In this document: positions 13,770 through 24,590 of the stretch, one piece after another | Numbering within the stretch: the first letter of the stretch is position 1 | Layout: each line of letters begins with the position of its first letter | Assembly: GCA_008933995.1 (NCBI GenBank) | Contig: WARS01000036.1 | Coordinates: 5,804,419 to 5,868,418, forward strand | Direction: 5' to 3' | DNA length: 64,000 bases | Source: Datnioides undecimradiatus | Lineage: Eukaryota; Chordata; Actinopteri; Lobotiformes; Datnioididae | Notes under the pieces: model-generated | The model's database searches: none | What the model was told of the DNA's origin: nothing | Seen by the model: the letters and a program-made list of their open reading frames with translations, nothing else | Program-made: the position numbers and the translations under genes

Positions 13770-13925
13770 TGTGGGGCACTGTGGCTCAGGAGGTAGCGGT
13801 GGCTGTCTGTTAATTGGGTTGGTGGTTCAAACACTGCTCCCACATGTCCTTTATCAAGCCACTAACCACCATATAACTCCCAATTGCCCGGACAATACCT
13901 TGTATAGTCCAGACTGGCAGTTAGA
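13770..13925 (+). repeat. tRNA-derived SINE fragment
   Basis: The order GGCACTGTGGCTCAGGAGG (A-box-like), ggtggttcaaacac (B-box-like) and ccactaaccaccatataact ... caattgcccgg matches the head and body of a common fish tRNA-derived SINE, whose usual text is tggctcaggaggtagagc ... ggtggttcgaatcc ... gacactgaaccccaaattgc. The copy is diverged and lacks a clear tail. The identification rests on the ordered matches; the family name is left open. Confidence 0.7.
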
Positions 13926-14974
13926 ACTTGCAGTCATCACATGAGAAGAGCTAAATTGTGTTACACACAAATCTGACTGAAATCTATGTGCAAATTATCC
14001 TTGAGGTCAAGAATTAGTATCCATTTGATCCAAATCTTTTTGTGTTAAGCATGTGTTTTGAAGTAGCAGATACGCAGACAGCGGTGGTAATAAAACCTGA
14101 GTCTAACCTTAAATATATGTCACATAATCACAGAATGTCTTTTGGAAAGACGAGACATAAAACATCCATTTCTGCTCTCATGGTGCTCTCACAACCTTTC
14201 ATTAAGTTAACAGCTCACCAGATAGATTTGCATGTTTAATTACCTGTTTATGTCTACGGTTGCTTAATTCCAGACTTTGCCTGGTAATGGCAATCAGAGA
14301 CTCTTTCCTTTGTTAGGAGGTGCTCCCAATCCTCCACATTTTAAATGGTGTCCCCCCCCCCGAACCGTGATAATTGATGTATTTCCCATAAAGGAATGGT
14401 AATTAAGATAATGAGATTTTCAGAAGCAAGTGTAGCATGCCAAAATGAGGGGGAGCATGTTTCTTGACTGCTTCACTTTAGCTTTATAAATTTTCTTCTT
14501 TTACTCTCTTCATTTCACCAGCTCGACTCTTCTTCTACTGAAGTCTGCCTCCTATCTGTGTTCTCCTTACCACATCTGCTTCCCCCCTCGTCTCCCATAC
14601 ACAGCTTGTCCTCATTTGTTTGCCAGAGCATAATTGGCTATAGGATCACCCATTGTGTAATTATGTATAGCAGTTTGATATGTAATTAAAATTGTATCAG
14701 TATCCAGTGTAATTTGTGCTGTGTGATTACCTATTAACAGTGCAAACAGTTGTGCCTAAAAGCCCGTGACCGCCCCTCTCATAGATGTCACTGTGCGTCT
14801 CTGTCAGTATTTACATATCAGCAGGTGCTACATCTGAGCTGAAAACTCTTCTCACTCTTTATCAGCGCATAATAAATACTTCTCCTACATCTCCTCACAT
14901 GAACACTCCTTCCTGAGAGCTTGAGTAATTGTTAAATATGTTATCCCGCAGTCTTAAACCAGGCACTTTACAAG

Positions 14975-15046
14975 ACCACACACTTTACTTAAGACAAGAC
15001 CGCGCACTTTACTCGAGACAGGACGGCGCACTTTACTGCACATCAC
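14975..15046. repeat. Tandem repeat, 3 x 24 bp
   Basis: Three consecutive 24-bp units share the core gcactttact or acactttact, with variation elsewhere: accacacactttacttaaga.., accgcgcactttactcgaga.., acggcgcactttactgcaca... A fourth partial unit (ggcactttacaag) precedes them. Confidence 0.8.
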
Positions 15047-17369
15047 GGTGCTGAGTGAGTGAGCTCAGCAACATTGCATGGCTTGTTCCTCCAAAATACA
15101 GACACCAAAACAGAGCCGGGCTTTCAAACCGCTTGTCAGAGTGCTCTTGTAATAAGGCTAAAGAAGAGGGCTTGTGAGGACACTCTAAGAAAACATCTTA
15201 ATCAAAGCACCAGGCTACAAACTGGCCTGAATAAGCCGCCTTTGCAAATTCACCACAAAATAATTAGACGTGCCTGAAAGGCCTGCTTTTGGGACTAGCT
15301 TTTGTTTTATTCAATAATTTCTTTCTTCATAGCTGATTTGGGAAGTGCCAAATTAGTGTCTACTAAGTGCATATGATTGCATGCGGTATGTGCACCATAC
15401 ATCTGTTTGTAGTTTGCTGATGTGTGCATGGTCAAAGGTCATAGCCTTCTTATCTAACCTACTGTAAAAATGTAAAATATAGACTTATCAGTATTAATAT
15501 ATACACTGAGGTCACTATACATAGAGATGTACCTGAAGGGCTACATAATATTATATGAAACCAGCCTGTATTCCAGTAAATGCTCATAAGCACCATGTTA
15601 GAATTAGAAAAGGTTGAGTTCTGCACTCATTTTAATACAGAAGAAGAAGAAGAAATTCCAAGGACTGCAATTATATTAAACATGTCATGCTAGCTAGCAG
15701 AGAAATGTGGGTTATAATGAGCTTAACATGCCCCAATTCTTCCTGATGATGTAATGCAACAGCAACAAAAATGGCGTTGTAGGTTTGACTGGCTCACTGG
15801 ATGTGACTGAATAAAGCTGAAGTGTTAAAATCAGCAGGGAAACACATGGACTTTCTGTTAGAGCATCAGTGAATAGTTCCTTTCTGGGTTTAATTCTTTC
15901 CTTTTATTTGCAAACTTCAAGAAATCATGCCGACTTGCAGTAGCACACGCGTTCGCATGTCACTGGCTCATGGTCACAACTTGTTATGGTGTCGTGGTAA
16001 TGACATTGCACTGTTAGTGGTTAGTCCAGAGTGAATGCACTCACAGGAACTGACAGCTCTAAAAGTGCTGGCACGTTCAACCACACCGGCATCATTTACA
16101 TGCATGGCATTGTTTCCTGAAACTTACCAACAGATAAGTAACACATGATCCAGTCCAGATAAATGGGAGTTTCAAATTTTTAAGCAGAATTAAGCAAAAT
16201 ATCATGAGCTATATCAAAAATACAACATGTCTAAAAGTAATAAACGTTTTAATAAAGTCAGCATTGACATCAAATGCCCTTGTTTGCTTTCAGGTATTTA
16301 AAAGACCCACGGATAAACCCTTAAACTTACTGTGTGTCTGAACCATTAATTGGCCACACACAGTCAGATTTTGTTGCTAGGCAAAGGTAACCGCTCACTT
16401 TTTACTGGCAAACTCTCTGATCGATAAGGATATACATGTATCGCCGTATTCGCAGTTGCTACCGCTCAACCAGCTTTGCGCTGATCAGCACACATCTGTC
16501 AACCGTAACAGCAGCCAACCCACCGCTCCCTCTCTCTTGCTTGCCCACTAACTTAATCTGATAGTTTACTGTAAACTGTAGACTGAAAGTCTTGCTTTTT
16601 AGCCACAGAAGTAGTCCATGATCTACCATCTAGGCATGTCACCTCCATTTCTGTCTCACTCATGTCACCGTTTAGACATGTACATACAAGACCCTCTTGC
16701 TGTTCTGTTAACCTCTGAACCCTGAAGAGCGCAGCCTTTCTTGCAGAACACACAAATGCTTTTAACAACAATAAAACTGCTGCCTGTTCTGGCATTCCCC
16801 AGAGGAAGGACTTCAGCAGCAGGTCTGACATCCACCGTATGGATGATTAGCATCATTAGAGCATCAGCTGCTCCCTCTCGCTCAGACACACACATACACA
16901 CACACACAAAGTCCATGATGGCTCTTCAAATACCTAACACTCATGCAGATTAAATGGTGGCATGTTCTTGGCAAAGCAGTGATTAATTTATGATTAGAAG
17001 TAGGTCAGATGAATGGAACCCAAGGTCTATAGACCCCAGAGAGCAATGTGTCTGCAAAGGCACAAAGAGTGTGTTGGGAGAATAAGAGGAATGGGGACAG
17101 ACAGAAATGGAGTGAGCATTTATTCATTTTGAAGAGGAGATAGAAGATAACTTCTGTCTGTGCTCTGTTTTCTTTTAACAAATCTGTGTGAGGCAGAGAG
17201 GGATGCAAGGAAAAATATTGTGAACCAAGTGCAATGAGGACATTGGAGACCAAGTAAAAATAGCTCTACCAGAAACCTGTCACTGTTCCTCTTTAAAGAC
17301 AGTTTGCCTGCATTGTTGGTTTGTCTTGTATCAAGCTGTATTTAAATTGTATCTTTTCTCCTTTTTCAG

Positions 17370-17444
17370 CTCCTTTGACCGACAAGCCGCCAAAGATCCT
17401 GTTTCCCTCTGAAAACAAGATTAGCAACATGGAGCTGCAGCTAG
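17370..17444 (+). CDS. il1rapl1: il1rapl1 internal exon: linker into Ig domain 3 (75 nt, phase 1-1)
   Basis: This exon encodes the extracellular linker between Ig domains 2 and 3 of IL1RAPL1, a single-pass synaptic adhesion receptor of the IL-1 receptor family that binds presynaptic PTP-delta. Read with two bases completing a codon begun upstream, it gives APLTDKPPKILFPS, then ENKISNMELQLG; APLTDKPPK is a strongly recognisable IL1RAPL1 stretch. The acceptor follows a good pyrimidine tract (atcttttctcctttttcag) and the donor is CTAG|GTAAGA. It ends one base into a Gly codon that the exon at 54478 completes in frame, giving [10 protein letters not shown]. It is symmetric (75 nt, phase 1-1), so skipping it would keep the frame. 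The preceding exon, expected to end Ig2, is not in the window, and the intron after this one is 37 kb long. The choice between the il1rapl1a and il1rapl1b paralogues is not resolved. Confidence 0.9.
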
Positions 17445-20377
17445 GTAAGAGCATCATGGGATTTCCTCCAGCTGCAGTCAGTACTATCTGTGTCATTTTC
17501 AAATGACAGGAAATGGATGACTTTACAAATCCTCTCCAACACACCTCCAGGCGCTGAACACAGATTGATGATGGCACTTTTATTTGCTAGAGAAACCGGG
17601 GAAAAAAACACAATTGTAAAAGTGTTTTTTCATATATGCAAATGGTGGGTGCTGATGTCCCCAAGGCTGTTTTGTCAACAATGAACAGCCCATATGGTGC
17701 CAGGGTTCCATACGCTAGCTTGCCACATGGAAAGGCGGCTGCTTTCAGTCGCCGTTGTTTGTCTTCTTTGACGTGGGGTCACGATGGCCCTACCATGTGT
17801 GCGTGCATGCATGAGGGAATTTATCCGTGTGGTCGTATTTGTTTTGTTTTGTTTTTTTCTGTGAGAGCATATTGGCCAATTTCTGGGCACAGTCCGCCGT
17901 CCACATGGCACTTGCCGCTCTACAAATGGCTTATGTGTCTGTCATGGTGAAGTCGATCGGACAAGACTGAGAGGTCTGGAAAGCAGGGAGGGATTGGATG
18001 AGTGTGTGACAGAGAGGGGGGCGTGGGGAGAGAGAGACAAAGGAGGCGCAATGACTCACTGAGCGGATACCTTTTGTCTTTTGTGTGATGCTGTTGGGAT
18101 CCAGGTAGCTCATTTAAAATGCCTCCATGGTTGGCTGATCAAGAGTGAAAAATTGCTGCTGTTGATAAACTGACAAGCATGGCCTCACATGTCAGCACAG
18201 TCACACCCATGCATGAACAGGCTGCACAATGCAGCTGTTTGGGATGTTGTCTCTCTGTCAGTTCTTTCTCATTGTGATCTCTATGTATGTAGAGTGTCGG
18301 CGTGCGTGTGCAGGGCGAGTGCACTAAATACTGCACAGTAATTTAGAGACTTGTAAGAGGCACATTTAAAATTAAAAACAGTAAAAATTGATGCATCTAC
18401 TTAGTCCGGATCCCAAAACTCTGGATCCTACATTTCCAATAATGCAAGTTCAGTGGTGTCTCATTGCTGAATGCACATTTTTCAAAATTCATGCCTCCAG
18501 TTTGTGATGCAGCTTGCCAGGTGTCATCACTGTTTTTTTTAGACCTAATAAACTTCCCCAGAGCCAAACAAAGCCATTATGAACCTGGATAATTAGTACT
18601 CCCCATGACAAGTAAACTGGTCTTGATGTGTAAATCAGTGAAGTTCCCCTCTGGTTGTATGGTACACTAGGGCTTGGCACTGCCATGGCAAAAAGAGAGT
18701 CGTAAGTGAGGCAGCGAAAGAGAGAAAGAAAACGTGTGTGTGTGATGTTGTGCAGTGAGCCCCCACGGACTCCCAGCAGTGTCTAAAGCACAGAGACACC
18801 GAGGTAAATATTTTACAGCCAGGCTCCATTTTGTGTGCAGGAAAGTTGTCTCTCCCTCCAGACGAGAGTTTCTCTTTTATTTAGCTTTATTTATTTATTC
18901 TCCTCTTCCTTAATATTTGTTGAGTCATGCCCTAAGCAGCTTTATGGAGCAACGTGGCAGATTTATAGCAGCCAGAACGTGCACGGAGAGAGGCTGGTCC
19001 CTTGTGGCAAGTGGGAGATAGAGAGCGAGTGAACGAGATGGGATCCAGCAGAGGCCAGTGGATGGGCAGTAAAATCAGAGCCGTAAGCAGAGAGATAAAT
19101 CTGCAACACTGCCGGGAAACACAGCCCCACTTTATCTCCTCGGCTGCTGCAACCAGTGCAGGTCTCAGACAGCCGCCATCACAGCCAGCTTCACACAACG
19201 TACGCACACATGCAGACATAAATAAAACACAAGTGTTACACAAATGCTCGTAGAGGACACGAGGCGTGGTGGAAAGTCAAAGAGGATGATGCAGGGAGGA
19301 GAACACAAAAGTTCATGATAAAGGGATGACATTGAGAGCGAGACACCAGAGTGGTCATAGAATCAAAGAGGGGTGTACGAGTGGATACCCTAAGAGAAAC
19401 ACACGGTGGGGAAATAGAGTTAGTTTGTTGCTCTCCAACGGTCTCCTCGCATGTCTCTGCCACTGCATCCATTTCTGCTGAACAACCAAGATTCTGTCAC
19501 TCAGGATTACACGCACACCAAACCACAACCCCACCACTACCAAACAGCAGCGTGTGTGTGCTGCTGCTATCACCACAGATCTACAAGGCCACAGGGCGAC
19601 AGGAGCCTTCAGGGAGGTGTGACTGTGCGAATGGCTGAAAGCAGGCTTGTTTTTGTCAAATATGACTTTTCGGACAACTTGACATTTTCTATGTTGTTTC
19701 CAAAGGAGACAGAATCAAGGTTGTGTAGGATGGTTTGGACTGCTTCAGTAGCCAGAGAGTTTTAGATTTACTGCTGTCCCCCAGTGGTGAGTTGGTGCAG
19801 TCCACTCCACCACCTCTCCAGAATAGGAGGATGATTCATGTTGTGGGGTTTGAATTTGCTCCTGTGTGTAGGGGTTCGTGAGACGGAGCTACGGTGAAAT
19901 ACACACAGGCTTACAGTATGTGACATATTACACAAAGCTCCAAATTTGAAACACACACACACGCACAGACTCACTGAGTTGGTGTTGATTCCCCCGGGAT
20001 GATATGTCATGGATTCACTGTCCCAGAGGATGGGGTGGAGGAATTCTTCTCACGCTTACACAGCATGTCTCCTTCTCACTAGCTTTCCCTCTTTATCACA
20101 CACACACACACAGAAACATGCACAGATATTCGCACACGCCCCCGTGCACCACTTGGGTTTGAGAGGTCACACATACACACTTGCGGCGCAGTTCTCAGTA
20201 ACTGTGGGATAATTGTAACTGATAGAGGACTTTACTGTCGCCCAGAGCCAGCAGATGGGTGCACTCTAGTGGAAACGAATTAGAATCAATTATTTCAGAG
20301 AGAAGCACCCAACAGCACGGGATGGGCAGCAGGAGGGAGATGATCCTTACATCGACTTTATTTGAACATGTGTGGAG

Positions 20378-20384
<7 letters not shown>

Positions 20385-20418
<34 letters not shown>
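20385..20418. repeat. (CA)17 microsatellite
   Basis: An uninterrupted CA run preceded by the alternating purine-pyrimidine cgcg; such tracts can adopt Z-DNA. Confidence 0.95.
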
Positions 20419-20422
<4 letters not shown>

Positions 20423-21882
20423 AACACAGCCATGCACACATGTACATTCTCATACTGTACTCAGTCAGTGGCAGCCATCTGTAGTAGGCTTACACTCAAA
20501 GCTGCTGACATTCCTCATTTTCCCGCTGTTCTAGTTATATGTTTTTGACAAGTTCAGACAAACAGACTGTGGCAGTCCCACTCTGATCTCTCCTTTCCAT
20601 TTACCTCCATCTTTTTCCCTTACAATTTGGAAACATCTATCTGCTGGCCAATACACCAAACAGTAACAGGGTTATTTTATATATATATTTCAATAAACGC
20701 ATAGGCAAAGTAAATCCATACAGGGTTTTCATGTAAAGTACGACTTTGGTAAACTGTGATTTTGAATTCTGATTAACTGCAAACAGTCTGACATCTTTGT
20801 GAAAAGAAATCCAGATCCAGACGTTATCATGTTAGCTGTATCGCACCTAGTTTTATGTCTTTCTAATATGGCAGACTGTAAACTGCTTTGCAATAACAAA
20901 TACTGAATGGTTTTCATTTATTCATCACAAATCATTAGTAGAAGTCTTTGGAATAAAAATGGTTGGCAACCAAGCTAGCTCGCCTGCTAACAAGCAACTA
21001 GCAAGATTAGCTGGCGGGCTATCGTGGTCGTTCAGCATTAGCATGTGACAAGCTGGCACGCATGTTCATAGTTAGCTTGGCAGCCACACCTATTTCACAG
21101 GGAATGACCAAAGGCACTGAGATGCAGTTACACAAGTTGCTATGACTACTGTGTGAAGCACATTTGAGATTTTTTTTCACTTCAACCAAAACAGTTTTGG
21201 TCTGCCTGCCATGAATTCAGCTGTTATGAGTTTATTGAGATGTTCACCACACTGATTGGTTGATTGTGCTTACGTGACACTGACGTTGTTAAATGAAAGT
21301 GATAGTGAAGCAGTGAGGTGCACGAGCAATTCCCAAAGGATATATTTGAGGTTTTGTTTTAATAATGCCCCCTCTATTAAAGCCTACCATAGCGTTGACT
21401 TTTATCATATGCATTTGAAACACACTCAGTGAACCTTATTTTACCTCCTTGTGTTTCTTCATGTTTAACCCCTTATCCATGTTCTTCCTGTCCCCCACTC
21501 TTTTTCTACGTGTTCCTACATCCTTTCATCTCATACCTCTCTTCTGTCCTCACTGCCTCACGTATTGACCTCTGCTCGCTTGAAGATTTGAGGATTCGTC
21601 ATCCGAAGTCTGTTGATGTGCTTATCACTCCATCTTCTCGTCTTTCCTCTTCTCTCCTGTTCTCATCTTTTCTGCTCCCCTCTCTTCTCTCTTTTCTCTC
21701 CGAAGTCTACAAAACTGGAGACACTCTTGAACTTGAACACCTAGCTGTGACACCAGACATGTCACCTTTCCATGGAGAAGGGTGAAATTGAAATTGGCAT
21801 TGCTCTGGAGAGTTACTGAAGGTCAACGCAGAGTCACTTCACTAAATTACTCTCTATCTCTCTCTTGCTCTCTGTCTGTACG

Positions 21883-21910
21883 ACACACACACACACACAC
21901 ACACACACAC
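21883..21910. repeat. (AC)14 microsatellite
   Basis: An uninterrupted AC run following a CT-rich tract. Confidence 0.95.
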
Positions 21911-23467
21911 TCATTGTCTCACTTCAGCACCATATCAGTTCCTCTTGCTCTATCTCATCTCAGTTCATTTCTTTTTTCACTAAAAACCTGGTAATCTTTG
22001 TTTATTCATTTGTGTGTGTGATTAAATCTATCAATATAGAACTGAATCAATCAACGGCACGTACTTGTATCTTTCAGGGATATGCGGTGGGGCCAAGAGG
22101 CACTTTACCAACCCATCATATTTACATTGTTAAAAAAAAAATCCAAAGAAAACCAGCCCTTAAAGGTCACACCACAGATACGAGGGAGAAAAAATATTCT
22201 GTCTTCTTTCAATTTGGTTACACTCCCACAGTGACCCAGCGTTAAGTAACCCATGGTGACTGGTATGGTAACTAGTGTGTCAGCGAAACAAAGCTAAATG
22301 TTTAAGTGTGTGAACGGTCGTCATTAATCACTGAGTCAGGGGCTGAGAGCAGGCGCCTGCAGTATGATAAATGAACTAACAGCGCCTCTACACATGCCTA
22401 ACAGGAAAGGGAGAGGGAGGCAGGCAGGCGATGAGAAAACACACAAAGGCAGAGCCAGAAACAGCAGCACATAGCAGGCAATAAAGACAGAAACAGCACC
22501 CCACTGTGCATTGTGTACAGATGCTTGTTTATTGCTGCCTTGACATGACTCACCACAGCCGGTGAGGCCGGTAAGAAGATGCAAGGAAGGGTTGAACCCA
22601 CTCTTGATTCATACCAGGCTGTTGGTTATTTTCTCTCTAAGCTTGGACTGTCAGGCGCTGCCTCTCAGCAGCTGCAGTTTTAGCGGCGTGTCCAGCACCG
22701 TTGGTTTTAATAGACCTTATCAGCAGCCGTTCAGCCCATTCAGCATGTTGAGTCCTTGGTGAGAAAGAGCTGTCTGTGACTGGCTGCACAGCCCGGTGAA
22801 TCAGTTACTTCACCCGTTTAGTTTTTGCCTATTATGTCTTCCACGGGTGGCAGAGAACAGCAGCACAAAGCAAAGGCAAAACTTTTACACTGACAGCACC
22901 AACTTTTTTATCTGGCATATTCTCAATTCATTTCCCACTTAGCCGGCAAAGGATCGCTTTGGATTTGACTTGTGTTCCATTTAATTAAATCCAACTTTCT
23001 TGTCTATTAAACCGGTGTACTCATAAGTCCAGGAGGCAGGAAAAACGTTTAATGAGGGTTTATTTGAAGGGTTAGATCACAGCCAACTTGTCTACAACTT
23101 TTTTACTCATGCACGCTAAAAACTGCCTTGTAGCACTTTCGCCTGTCATAAATAATAAAACTATCTGTACCTGTTTTCCAGCCCAGAGTAACTGCAAATA
23201 TAATCAAAACTTCATTTAGTATACCTATAATATACCATTCAAAATATACACTAAACTGTTGCATAAGCCTGTTTCGTTGTGGTACAATGGGATAAATTCA
23301 AAGTAGAAAACACAAACTAGTGTCTTGTCATTTCCTGTCACACACACACAGTACGTGTATGCATGTTAGCATGTTTTCTGTGTCTTTAAGTGCGACTGAG
23401 GTGACACATCACTTCAGCACTTTTCTGTTGCAGTGTGTCAGGTCCATCAGGCAGCCGATCCTCTTTG

Positions 23468-23476
<9 letters not shown>

Positions 23477-23502
<26 letters not shown>
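23477..23502. repeat. (CT)13 microsatellite
   Basis: An uninterrupted CT run. Confidence 0.95.
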
Positions 23503-24059
23503 GGCCTGAGCTCAGCTTTATGCTCACTGTCAGTGTTTGTGTTCGGTTTTGTCAGTCATGCGTTTGCGCATGTGTGCCTCTCTGCGTATTTGTAACACAA
23601 CCATTATCCAGGCCGTCCCGAGCAGTTGTGTTAAATCAGTCACCGGTGAGAGTTTCTCCACCTTTTAAGCCAAGGGATGTCTTTAAAGAGAGAGGATTTA
23701 GGTAATGGTAGCTTTTACCTCGTCTGCCTCTGATGCTGGGGCTCACTGACAGGTAATCAAAGAGAAGGAGCACCACACTCATCCCCGCATCACTCTGTAT
23801 TTGATACTGGAAGGGCAGACAGGAGGAAGAGGCAGACATAATGAGACCCGTCTGCTTTTCAGAGGCTTCAAGAAACTGCCTTTTCATCCTCTTCCTCCGG
23901 TCACTGCCACCAATGTTTGGTCAAGGTGGCAATGACGAGGGGATCAGGGGATATCATCCAAAAGTGCACCTCGGCATGCAGGCTACATACAGGAAATGCA
24001 GAGAAAAGAGAGTAATTGTCCCAAAAGGCAGAGATGAATGTACAGTAATACGAAAACAT

Positions 24060-24590
24060 GGGGGAGGGATGGAGAAGTGAGAAAAAGAAGGACGAGGGTA
24101 GAGAGAGATAGAGGAGAAGGGGAGAGGGAGCTGGCACTGGAATGACATGCATGAACAGCAAAGCGAGCAGGGGAAAAGGCGGCTTTGCCATTCACTTTGA
24201 AGCTTGCTCCACTTCTGTCTGTCTTACGTAACAGAAAAATGAAGAAAAACAAGTGCCAAAAAAAAAAATAAAAAAACTCAGCAGGGTGGAGAGAGAAAAA
24301 GAGGAGGCAAGACACAACTTCCAAACTTCAGTTCTCTGATGTTTCCGGCAAGCGAGTAGCTGTATCTGGACGATGGAGTTAGTCACCACGCCACGCCGAG
24401 CTTTGGTGTTGAGTGAGGGGTAAAAGAGTTAGCAAGAGAGAGAGATCAGTCACTGGTGTGAAGAGAGACACGAAAGGAGGGTTGAGAGGAGGCTGTCGGA
24501 CAGAAAAAGATAAGGAGACAGAGGAGAGAAACAGAGGAGGAGGGAGGATAAATAGAGAGGAGAGGAGAGGGATCACACTGACTATTTGAA
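24060..24590. repeat. Purine-rich tract with GA-type low complexity
   Basis: Two long, almost pure + strand A/G blocks (about 24060-24132 and 24420-24580) contain gagagagagatagaggagaag and aggagagaggagaggagag-like text. They are low complexity and could form triplex DNA. They are not coding. Confidence 0.7.

Larger units (their letters stand above)
1..17369 (+). other. il1rapl1: il1rapl1 intron, 3' part (upstream exon off-window)
   Basis: This is non-coding sequence upstream of the linker exon. No Ig1 or Ig2 exon of il1rapl1 was recognised on the + strand. It holds simple repeats (533-558, 4458-4500, 11561-11577, 12679-12696, 12825-12852), a GC-rich hairpin at 4056-4098, a tRNA-derived SINE at about 13770-13925 and a 24-bp triple repeat at 14975-15046. 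Two open frames at 3053-3358 (+) and 3563-3946 (-) are treated as unproven. The remainder shows nothing I can assign. Confidence 0.8.
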
